A DNA stretch of 13,312 bases from Hyphomicrobium sp. (GTDB taxonomy: Bacteria; Pseudomonadota; Alphaproteobacteria; Rhizobiales; Hyphomicrobiaceae), in contig JAUVPN010000023.1 in the NCBI GenBank assembly GCA_030598645.1, positions 1-13,312 on the forward strand, written 5' to 3'. Both the position numbers and the translations under genes were made by a program. Below the pieces are notes generated by a model. That model did no database searches and was not told where the DNA came from. It saw only the letters and a list, made by a program, of their open reading frames with translations. Shown in pieces: positions 7,701-13,312 of the stretch (its first letter is position 1; every line of letters begins with the position of its first letter).

Positions 7701-8227
7701 TCGACGATACCTCCTCGCACCGCATACTCCCCCGGCTCCATCACCGTGCCGGTGCGCACATAGCCCATAAGTGCTAACCGTTGTGCCAGACGGCCCATGT
7801 CAATACGCTGGCCGGGCGCAATTTTCTTCAGAGCGCGTTTCAAGTATCCACGCGGGGCAACGCGCTGTAAAATAGCGTTAACCGTCGTGAGTACTACTGT
7901 CGGATGTTTGCGCGCGCCAAGGCTCAGTTTCGCAAGTGCAGTGACGCGTCTTGCAACGATCTCCGCGTTGGGCCCAATGCGATCATAAGGCACCGTATCC
8001 CATGCGGGGAACGGGATGACACGCACATCCGGCGCAAAGAACGACAGCGCATGCTCAAGTGCATCAAGGCGCCGATCGTCGCGCGCAATGTGAAGCAGCG
8101 TGCCTGACGTGCTTTCGCTCCCCGCATCGTGGACCAGATGTGCCAGCACAAGCGCGTCAAGCCCCTCTGGGACACCAGAAATCACGTGGTCGGACGAAAT
8201 GTTGTTGTCTTTCTCTGCCGCGCTCAT
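4727..8227 (-). CDS. mfd: Transcription-repair coupling factor Mfd
   Basis: A 1166-residue ATP-dependent DNA translocase, close to the 1148 of Escherichia coli Mfd. It pushes stalled RNA polymerase off damaged template and recruits UvrA, so linking transcription to nucleotide excision repair. Domains in order: a UvrB-like N-terminal module (about 15-320) without a Walker A motif, as usual; a linker; the CarD-like RNA-polymerase interaction domain starting near 493 (GDLVVHADHGIGRFSG); the translocase with Walker A GDVGFGKT (643-650, K649) and Walker B DEEQ (744-747); the second RecA lobe with RGRVGR (915-920) and the adjoining TRG region; and the C-terminal TRCF domain (about 1010-1150). The ATG at 8227 has GGAAG 8 bases upstream. 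It lies 29 bp after sdhE on the same strand, so the two are probably one transcript. No key residue is missing. Confidence 0.97.
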   Translation of the reverse strand: MSAAEKDNNISSDHVISGVPEGLDALVLAHLVHDAGSESTSGTLLHIARDDRRLDALEHALSFFAPDVRVIPFPAWDTVPYDRIGPNAEIVARRVTALAKLSLGARKHPTVVLTTVNAILQRVAPRGYLKRALKKIAPGQRIDMGRLAQRLALMGYVRTGTVMEPGEYAVRGGIVDLFPPGRSSPVRLDFFGDTVEAIKAFEVQTQRTTNTVRKLALLPVSEVAFGEEAEKLFRSRYVELFGGATGDDPLYEAVSAGQRYPGQEHWLPLFHDHLETLFDYLPGAPVSLDHLADEAVKRRFEQIAEHYDARQEALEEQTFGAPPYKPIPPDCMFLDGPAWAESLEAHATHRLTPFEEAEAPNVRSRHGRSGRTFEAERQQGDVNVFDSVVAHIRRIQNDNRRVIIAAWTSGARERLSTLLAGHGLGDAHKVNSYAEALALPVTTTALAVLGLEQGFETPEFVIIGEQDILGDRLVRPRRKARSAVDVLTEATSLSIGDLVVHADHGIGRFSGLKTITVLAAPHDCLELQYAGGDKLFLPVENIELLSRYGTDEAGSQLDRLGGVAWQSRKSRLKKRLREIAAELIKIAALRQLKEAPAMGAPEGAYDEFVARFPYEETEDQDSSIEAVLADLNSGRPMDRLVCGDVGFGKTEVALRAALVAAMNGFQVAVVVPTTLLARQHFKTFTERFQGLPVKISQASRLVGPKELSQVKEDLKSGKVDIIIGTHALLGKTVGFRRLGLLIIDEEQHFGVTHKERIKRLREDVHVLTLSATPIPRTLQLALSGVRELSLITTPPIDRLAVRTYISPFDPVIVRDALRRERYRGGQSFYVAPRIADLDEVSDFLREAVPELTFARATGQMTPGELEDVMTAFYEGRYDVLLSTAIVESGLDLPNANTLIVHRADMFGLAQLYQLRGRVGRSKTRAYAYFTIQVGKRLTEAAEKRLKVLQSLDTLGAGFSLASHDLDIRGAGNLLGEEQSGHIREVGFELYQSMLEEAVASMKGGDADVDAEQWSPAISLGTAVLIPETFVADLQLRLGLYRRLSTLETRAEIDAFAAELVDRFGELPEEVGHLLDVMEIKGLCRQAGIAQVDSGPKGAVIGFHKNEFANPEGLVALVQSSRGRVKVQPDQRVVFKGEWDLPEERLKGVRSLINRLAGIAAEARKAA

Positions 8228-8256
8228 TCACTCGCTTCCGTCTTAGTAACAGGCAT

Positions 8257-8520
8257 CTACTCCAATCCATGAAACGCGCGCATCGCGGCGATCAATAGCG
8301 CAAACTCTGGCTTTGCCGGGGTCTCTTCCTGCGAGAACCATTGCGTGAGCACCGGGTCGGGCAGCGCGATAAATTGCTCGAAACCGGTCATTTCCTTCGT
8401 GCTCAACCCTGCTAGATGTGCTTCCGCAAAAGGTCCCAGAATTAAATCCATCTCCTTAGTACCGCGATGCGACGCGCGATAGGCCGCCCGACGTCGGCGC
8501 ATTTGCAGATCATCATCCAT
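8257..8520 (-). CDS. sdhE: FAD assembly factor SdhE (succinate dehydrogenase assembly factor 2, Sdh5 family)
   Basis: A small cytosolic protein needed for covalent FAD attachment to SdhA, the flavoprotein of succinate dehydrogenase. The start chosen, ATG 8520, gives 87 residues, the usual family size: MDDDLQMRRRRAAYRASHRG and onward. The family's RGxxE signature is present as RGTKE (R19, G20, E23), followed by MDLILGPFAEAHLAGL and the helical FEQFIALPDPVLTQWF. A longer reading from ATG 8646 gives 129 residues. Its extra 42 residues are Arg/Pro-rich, do not resemble the family, and have no Shine-Dalgarno sequence; a weak AAGAGAG lies about 12 bases before ATG 8520. The gene is upstream of mfd by 29 bp and divergent from recG. 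This linkage to repair genes is, from memory, common in alphaproteobacteria; no functional tie is implied. Confidence 0.85.
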   Translation of the reverse strand: MDDDLQMRRRRAAYRASHRGTKEMDLILGPFAEAHLAGLSTKEMTGFEQFIALPDPVLTQWFSQEETPAKPEFALLIAAMRAFHGLE

Positions 8521-8725
8521 TGCAGAAACGCACTCTCTTGGATAAGCCGTGCCCAAGGCTTGACGCCATAGGTCGGGCCCGCCACCCTCGCGCCGGGTTG
8601 GCCGTTGATATAGCGTTGGTGCCAGCCTGCGCAAAGGGTCGATCATGCCACGCGTAACTATGGCCCGACTGACACAATACTAAAAGCGCGCTGCCCTTAT
8701 CGATTGTCTGGATCTTGCCGAGCCC

Positions 8726-10843
8726 ATGCGGCCTATCGAGCTCACACCCCTTTTTGCCTCTCTCCAGTCGTTAACCGGCATCGGTCCGCGACTGGTTCTA
8801 CTACTCAAGAAGTGCCTCGATCTTCCGCCTGGCTCCACCGAACCACGCGTGCTTGATCTGTTATGGCATTTGCCCAACGGCGTCATTGATCGGCGCGCCG
8901 AGCCAAAGGTTGCAGTTGCCGTACCAGGTAGCATCGCGACCCTAAAAGTGCGCATACTGAAGCATAAGGCGCCTCCGCGTGGAAACCGCCGCGCGCCTTA
9001 CAAGGTACTGACCGAGGACGAGACCGGACGTCTCGAGCTTGTTTTTTTCCATGCTGAACACAAGTTCATTGAGCGCCAACTCCCCGTTGGTGAGGAGCGC
9101 TACGTCTCCGGCCGTGTTGAACGTTACGCTGACACGCTGCAGATGTCCCATCCCGACTATATCGTGGCTGCGCAATCGCGCGATGAACTACCATTGCTGG
9201 AACCGGTTTATCCTCTAACCGCTGGGCTCTCGGGAAAGGTCCTACAAAAGGCTACGCGCCAAGCGCTTGATCGAATCCGGCCCTTACCTGAATGGCAAGA
9301 TCCAGCGTGGTATCAGGCGCGCGACTGGCCATCCTTTTCTGAGGCTCTGCAGAGGCTGCACCGCCCTGTGGACACAAGCGATGTCTCTCCGGGCAGCGCC
9401 GCGTGGCAACGGCTTGCCTATGACGAACTTCTAGCAGGGCAATTGGCGCTCGGTCTTGTGCGCCAGAGCATCAAAGGCCAGCGCGGGCGGAGTGTGAAGG
9501 GCAGTGGCACAGTCCGCGCGCACATCGCCGATGCCCTCCCCTTCTCGCTTACAAGTTCGCAGCGTGACGCGATTAATGAGATAGAAGCTGACATGGCTGC
9601 CGCACAGCGCATGTTGCGTTTACTGCAGGGCGACGTCGGCTCTGGCAAGACAATTGTTGCTTTGATGGCAATGAGCATCGCAGTAGAAGCGGGCGCGCAA
9701 GCCGCTTTTATGGCGCCCACCGAAGTGCTCGCCCGCCAGCATCTGGACACCATCACTCCGCTCACGGAGAAGGCGGGACTGCGCATCGCGCTTTTGACGG
9801 GCCGCGAGAAGGGCCGGGGCCGCAAGAATATTCTCGATCGGCTGGCAGCCGGGGAGATCGACATTCTGATCGGCACGCACGCGCTGTTTCAAGCCGACGT
9901 CGTCTTTCATGACCTCGCATTCGCGGTCATTGATGAGCAGCACCGGTTCGGGGTCCACCAACGCCTATCCCTTCAATCGAAAAGCAAGGGCGCAGGAACC
10001 GACGTGCTGGTCATGACGGCTACTCCGATACCGCGCACACTACTGATGACGCACTATGGCGACCTCGACGTTTCGCGGCTGACCGAGAAGCCACCTGGGC
10101 GCAAATCCGTGATCACTACAAAGACGTCAGTTGATCGCATTGAGGAGGTCATCGATGGTATCCGCCGTATGCTTCTCCAAGGCGCGCAGGTCTATTGGGT
10201 GTGTCCACTGATTGAAAGCTCGGAGGCAACCGAGCTTGCAGCGGCCGAAGAACGGCACGGGCATTTATCTCAAATGTTTGGCAAAGATACAGTCGGCATC
10301 TTGCACGGTGGCATGTCAGCACAAGCGAAAGATAAGGCCATGGATGCTTTCGCGGGCGGGCACCTAAAGATACTGGTGGCAACCACCGTCATCGAGGTTG
10401 GCGTCGATGTGCCGAACGCATCGATTATGGTCATCGAACACGCCGAGCGCTTCGGGCTGGCGCAGTTACATCAATTGCGTGGCCGCGTTGGCCGCGGCGA
10501 GCGTCAGTCCTATTGCATGCTGCTCTACAAAACGCCGCTGAGTGAAACAGCGAAGGCCCGGCTCGATATGATGCGCGAGACGGAGGATGGATTTCTTATC
10601 GCCGAGAAGGACTTGGAGTTGCGTGGTGGGGGCGAGGTTCTTGGTGCGCGCCAGAGCGGTTCGCCGGGATTCCGCGTCGCCGAAGTACCAAACTTTGAAG
10701 CGCTGCTAGGCGCTGCGCGAGATGACGCGAAACTGGTCTTGGCAAGCGACCCAGACTTGGCAAGCACTCGCGGCGCCGCGCTGCGCACCCTACTCTACAT
10801 TTTCGAGTGTGATGAGGCGGTACGGCTCTTCCGCGCCGCGTAA
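8726..10843 (+). CDS. recG: ATP-dependent DNA helicase RecG
   Basis: A 705-residue double-stranded DNA translocase that reverses stalled replication forks and branch-migrates Holliday junctions and R-loops (Escherichia coli RecG has 693). Visible parts: an N-terminal helix-hairpin-helix-like LTGIGPRLVLLLKK (about 16-29); the OB-fold wedge domain (about 65-160) that splits the junction; Walker A GDVGSGKT (302-309, K308); APTEVLARQH; Walker B DEQH (403-406); TATPIPRT; the second RecA lobe with VATTVIEVGVDVPNA; and RGRVGRG (585-591) with the adjoining TRG element shared with Mfd. All catalytic motifs are intact. ATG 8726 has no clear Shine-Dalgarno sequence, and there is no in-frame alternative just upstream. 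It is transcribed away from sdhE-mfd and ends 14 bp from the convergent DUF502 gene. Confidence 0.97.
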   Translation: MRPIELTPLFASLQSLTGIGPRLVLLLKKCLDLPPGSTEPRVLDLLWHLPNGVIDRRAEPKVAVAVPGSIATLKVRILKHKAPPRGNRRAPYKVLTEDETGRLELVFFHAEHKFIERQLPVGEERYVSGRVERYADTLQMSHPDYIVAAQSRDELPLLEPVYPLTAGLSGKVLQKATRQALDRIRPLPEWQDPAWYQARDWPSFSEALQRLHRPVDTSDVSPGSAAWQRLAYDELLAGQLALGLVRQSIKGQRGRSVKGSGTVRAHIADALPFSLTSSQRDAINEIEADMAAAQRMLRLLQGDVGSGKTIVALMAMSIAVEAGAQAAFMAPTEVLARQHLDTITPLTEKAGLRIALLTGREKGRGRKNILDRLAAGEIDILIGTHALFQADVVFHDLAFAVIDEQHRFGVHQRLSLQSKSKGAGTDVLVMTATPIPRTLLMTHYGDLDVSRLTEKPPGRKSVITTKTSVDRIEEVIDGIRRMLLQGAQVYWVCPLIESSEATELAAAEERHGHLSQMFGKDTVGILHGGMSAQAKDKAMDAFAGGHLKILVATTVIEVGVDVPNASIMVIEHAERFGLAQLHQLRGRVGRGERQSYCMLLYKTPLSETAKARLDMMRETEDGFLIAEKDLELRGGGEVLGARQSGSPGFRVAEVPNFEALLGAARDDAKLVLASDPDLASTRGAALRTLLYIFECDEAVRLFRAA

Positions 10844-10857
10844 CAATCTTTTGTTGG

Positions 10858-11664
10858 CTAAGCGGTTTTGGCCGGATCCGATGGCTGCGGCTCAGCCCGC
10901 CTCGCCTGCTCAGCCAATTCTTTAAGCTTGGCCTGCGATTCCGGGGTCACCATCCCAGCTGAGATGATCACCTTTGCCGCGTCCTCAAATTTCATGTCCA
11001 GGATGGTCACGTTTCGACGTGGCAGGAAGCAGACGAATCCGGTCGGCGGCACGACACCGGTCGGCATGAACACGGTCACCAAATCGTCCTCACCCCCGGG
11101 CTTCACGAGTCCGACTTCTCCCGTTGTATCCCCCGTTACAAACACGATCGACCACAGTCCTTTGGAAGGAAATTCGATAAGACCAACTTTTTGGAAGACA
11201 TGGCCGGAGCCGGTGGCGGTCACGACGGATTCGAAGATCTGCTTTAAGGCGCGATAGACGTTACGCAAGATCGGCATTCCGCTCAGCATCACCTCGCCCA
11301 AACTTATAAGGGTGCGGCCAAGCAGGTTAGCGGCCAATGCACCGATAAACGTCAGCAGCGCGATGGCAATGATGAGCCCGATTCCCGGGACAGCGAACGG
11401 GAGGTAAGTGTCGGGCAGGTAGGCGGTTGGCACGAACGGTTTGATCCAAGCGTCCAAGACATTGATGAACCACCATGCGATATAGATGGTGATTGTAACG
11501 GGCCCGACGACGACGAGACCCGTCAGGAAATAGTTCCTCAGGCGAGCACCGAGATGCCACTCTGCCGTTTCTTCCTGTTTGGTCAGACGCTCCAGCCCGG
11601 CACTCAACCCCGCTGAGCCGTTTGGCGAAGCACTATCCTTGGGCCTCGGCGCGGTCTTTATCAT
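10858..11664 (-). CDS. DUF502 family inner-membrane protein
   Basis: A 268-residue protein with two hydrophobic segments typical of the DUF502 family. TM1 is at about 45-69 (from NYFLTGLVVVGPVTITIYIA) and TM2 at about 92-115 (VPGIGLIIAIALLTFIGALA). They are followed by the conserved-looking LISLGEVMLSGMPILRNVYR and a soluble domain with GLWSIVFVTGDTTGEV, VFMPTGVVPPTGF and FLPRRNVTIL. The charged N-terminus (1-40) and Ala/Pro-rich C-terminus look disordered. The molecular function is unknown; plant members (COV proteins) affect vascular patterning and membrane traffic, which does not tell what the bacterial protein does. ATG 11664 has GAGGG about 6 bases upstream. The 152-bp gap between this gene and the SPOR gene stop (11665-11816) presumably holds its promoter; no clear boxes were seen. 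Confidence 0.88.
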   Translation of the reverse strand: MIKTAPRPKDSASPNGSAGLSAGLERLTKQEETAEWHLGARLRNYFLTGLVVVGPVTITIYIAWWFINVLDAWIKPFVPTAYLPDTYLPFAVPGIGLIIAIALLTFIGALAANLLGRTLISLGEVMLSGMPILRNVYRALKQIFESVVTATGSGHVFQKVGLIEFPSKGLWSIVFVTGDTTGEVGLVKPGGEDDLVTVFMPTGVVPPTGFVCFLPRRNVTILDMKFEDAAKVIISAGMVTPESQAKLKELAEQARRAEPQPSDPAKTA

Positions 11665-11816
11665 GGCATGCCCTCGGTAGTAGCTATTAGGCGGCCGCTC
11701 TGGCTGGCCAACTCACGCTACGCAACCTTCACACGGATTGAAGCAGAGCAGAAGAGCGGGCGCCGCGGAGCGAGTAGTGTCGTTGCCGAGGCGGCTCCGC
11801 AGTGGTCGATAATTTA

Positions 11817-13172
11817 CTATTGGCTTACGACTAGGCAGTCGAACCCACTCGTGCGTAGCGTACCGCATAACTTCTGCGGCTCCTTGGCATTGGCATACGG
11901 CCCGACTCTTACGCGATAGAATGTCCCCATACTGCCGATGATCTTTTCGTCCACGACTGGCTGCCGCTGCCCGAACTTTCCAGCGTACTTTTGCATCAGA
12001 TTCTCCACCACGCGTTCGGCTTCACTGCGGGAGCGGACGGCCGCAACCTGTAAACGGAATTTTCCTGAAGGCGCGGCTGCAATTTTGGGTTTGCTTGGCT
12101 TAGCTGCAACGATTGGAGGCGGAGCGGCAGCCGCCTGCGTGGCAATCGGCGGGGCTACCTGGGGAGCTTCCTTCGGCCTAGAGGGAAGCGGCGCTGCGGC
12201 CACCTGTGTGGCAAACGGCGGGGCGACCTGCGCTGGCTTCTTCGGCTTAGAAGGCGGCGGCGCTGCGGCTACCTGCGTGGCAAACGGCGTGGTGACCTGG
12301 GCAGGCTTTTTTGGTTGGGCCGGTAGCGGAGCGGTTGCGACTTGTGTCGTCTGATTCCAGCTCGACGTTTTCGGATTAGCTGCGATCGACGCGGTGGTAC
12401 CATCTTCTTTGCTGGGGTTGGGGGCTGGCTTACTAGATGAACCACCACCGCCAGTGAAGAGGTTTGTTATGCTGCTGAAGAACCCGCCGCCGGAACTTTC
12501 TGAACCAGACGCGCTCGACGAACTGCCGCCCACGCTGGGGGTGCTCGCAGGAGTTGTGGCAACTGCAGAACCCGGAACTAACGTAGCGGCTTTCGCTACC
12601 GGCGGCGCAGAGGTGGTGCCCAAAGTCGCGGTCTCCCAGCCGCTTAGGCTCGAGGCTGCCTCGGAGGCGGTCTCAGACGCAACAACGACTGATTCCGACG
12701 CTTCGGGCGCGTTACTAATGCCCGCCTCGCGGTAGGCATCAGTGCGGTTGTTCAAGGCGTCTGTTTTTTGCGACTTCGTTAGACCCTCTCTTAACCAGAC
12801 TGCGCTCGTTAGATCAGAAATCGCTTGACCCGGCTTACCCGTCTTTCGAAAGGAGATTCCCCGATGGTACAGCGCCTTTGCCATCTGCGGCTTTCCGAGA
12901 TCGCCAGAGCGAACAGCCGAGCTGAGATGCTTGATCGCCTCGGAGAACTTTCCGGCCTCGTAGGCCTTTATTCCAGCGCTATAGAGCTTCTGGCCAGGGG
13001 GCGCTGATACTGGCTTGACTTCAGCAGCGCCTTTCGCCGCTCCAGGCTTCGCTGAGGATCCGGGTGCGGACGCTGACTTTTTCCCACCTGCCGCCTGCGT
13101 TGGCCCATCGAACGCGGCCGCGGGCCAAACCCCGACAACGATCAAAAACGCAGTGTATGCCAGAATGCGCAA
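11817..13172 (-). CDS. Secreted TPR- and SPOR-domain protein with Pro/Ala repeat linker
   Basis: A 451-residue exported protein, read here from a TTG start. The N-terminus MRILAYTAFLIVVGVWPAAA is a textbook signal peptide. Next come a Lys/Ala/Pro-rich stretch, tetratricopeptide-like helices (about 60-150, including YSAGIKAYEAGKFSEAIKHL and ALYHRGISFRKTGKPGQAIS), a long Ser/Gly/Ala low-complexity region with a short FFSSITNLFTGGGG motif, a 23-residue Pro/Ala repeat, and a C-terminal SPOR domain (about the last 83 residues, beginning KFRLQVAAV). SPOR domains bind denuded septal peptidoglycan, so a periplasmic role at the division site is likely, with the TPR region as a possible partner-binding site. 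The last segment has two cysteines (KLC and FDC) that may pair. A GTG at 13256 would add 28 residues and bury the signal peptide, so TTG 13172 is preferred. Confidence 0.85.
   Translation of the reverse strand: MRILAYTAFLIVVGVWPAAAFDGPTQAAGGKKSASAPGSSAKPGAAKGAAEVKPVSAPPGQKLYSAGIKAYEAGKFSEAIKHLSSAVRSGDLGKPQMAKALYHRGISFRKTGKPGQAISDLTSAVWLREGLTKSQKTDALNNRTDAYREAGISNAPEASESVVVASETASEAASSLSGWETATLGTTSAPPVAKAATLVPGSAVATTPASTPSVGGSSSSASGSESSGGGFFSSITNLFTGGGGSSSKPAPNPSKEDGTTASIAANPKTSSWNQTTQVATAPLPAQPKKPAQVTTPFATQVAAAPPPSKPKKPAQVAPPFATQVAAAPLPSRPKEAPQVAPPIATQAAAAPPPIVAAKPSKPKIAAAPSGKFRLQVAAVRSRSEAERVVENLMQKYAGKFGQRQPVVDEKIIGSMGTFYRVRVGPYANAKEPQKLCGTLRTSGFDCLVVSQ
12115..12353 (-). repeat. 69-bp in-frame tandem repeat in the SPOR protein gene
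   Basis: Three full copies (12115-12183, 12184-12252, 12253-12321) and a partial fourth (12322-12353) follow one another with a 69-bp period, which is 23 codons. The encoded unit is of the form AAPPPSKPKKPAQVAPPFA followed by TQVA. Copies differ at many positions but keep TQVA/TQAA, the PPFA/PPIA core and a basic KPK/RPK patch. The unit is in frame, so copy number can change without breaking the protein. It forms a flexible linker in front of the SPOR domain. Confidence 0.85.
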
Positions 13173-13178
13173 CCCATT

Positions 13179-13187
13179 CCCCCCTTT
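13179..13187 (-). promoter_or_regulatory. Ribosome binding site that sets the TTG start of the SPOR gene
   Basis: On the - strand the DNA reads AAAGGGGGGAATGGGTTG, with TTG at 13172-13170. The purine run AAAGGGGGG lies 6 bases before TTG and is much stronger than anything before the in-frame GTG at 13256. The codons after TTG encode a signal peptide at once. An ATG inside the spacer is in another frame. Confidence 0.65.
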
Positions 13188-13312
13188 GAATTGCTCGGGA
13201 TTTCCGAGGGCTGTGGCGCCGGATTCCCTGTGGAACGACGTTAAGTCAACCAGCACTTAGAGGCAAATCCGCGGCCGGCCCAAATCGGGCGTTTTCCCCT
13301 ATTCCACGGTCA

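Noticed and set aside
8669..8701. CTGACA as a -35 box for recG
   Set aside because: No acceptable -10 element lies 16-18 bases downstream; the nearest AT-rich hexamer is about 21 bases away.
10842..10855. AACAA-TCTT-TTGTT dyad between recG and DUF502
   Set aside because: The stem is only five mostly A-T pairs, too weak for a rho-independent terminator.
11765..11800. 7-bp inverted repeat GCGGAGC/GCTCCGC with a 22-base loop downstream of the SPOR gene
   Set aside because: The loop is long and no T tract follows on the - strand, so it is not a convincing terminator.
11938..12354. A 138-codon + strand frame with Gly/Ala-rich repeats
   Set aside because: It is the antisense image of the Pro/Ala repeat and SPOR domain. 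Its periodicity comes from the 69-bp repeat, and the minus-strand frame has the domains.
1..13312. A mobile element, phage region, CRISPR array or defence system
   Set aside because: No integrase, transposase, terminal repeats, spacer array or known defence domain was found. The genes are typical housekeeping or envelope genes.

Overview
The window looks like chromosomal DNA of an alphaproteobacterium, most likely of the Hyphomicrobiales (Rhizobiales). The reasons are the gene families seen together: an invasion-associated-locus-B (IalB) family secreted protein, a YejA-type peptide-binding protein, a TPR/SPOR cell-envelope protein, and the set sdhE-mfd / recG / DUF502, which I recall as a common neighbourhood in that group (family knowledge, not checked here). 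The DNA is moderately GC-rich. I see no rRNA, tRNA, CRISPR array, insertion sequence or phage gene, so this reads as ordinary core chromosome.

Layout from left to right. Positions 2-76 hold the last codons of an unidentified + strand gene. A strong 12-bp hairpin at 109-138 follows and serves as a terminator between it and the convergent IalB-family gene (178-996, -). A 330-bp divergent intergenic region (997-1325) has several short palindromes. Then come two closely spaced + strand genes: an oligopeptide/microcin-C type ABC substrate-binding protein (about 1335-3134) and an AMP-forming acyl-CoA synthetase (3139-4722). The synthetase converges, with only 4 bp between stops, on mfd (4727-8227, -). 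Upstream of mfd on the same strand is sdhE (8257-8520 preferred start, up to 8646 possible). recG (8726-10843, +) diverges from sdhE and converges with a two-helix membrane protein of the DUF502 family (10858-11664, -). The right end holds a secreted TPR/SPOR protein (11817-13172, -), which probably starts at a TTG codon and carries a 69-bp tandem repeat.

Functional themes. Mfd (transcription-coupled repair) and RecG (fork and junction remodelling) are related superfamily 2 translocases that share the TRG region. They sit back to back around sdhE, whose product adds FAD to succinate dehydrogenase. The other genes concern the envelope and uptake: two secreted proteins, one periplasmic binding protein without its permease genes, and one membrane protein. 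I found no convincing new multi-gene system. The points most worth a second look are the orphan binding-protein/ligase pair, the Asn at the ligase hinge position, the in-gene 69-bp repeat, the TTG start of the SPOR gene, and the hairpin over the ialB-like ribosome binding site.
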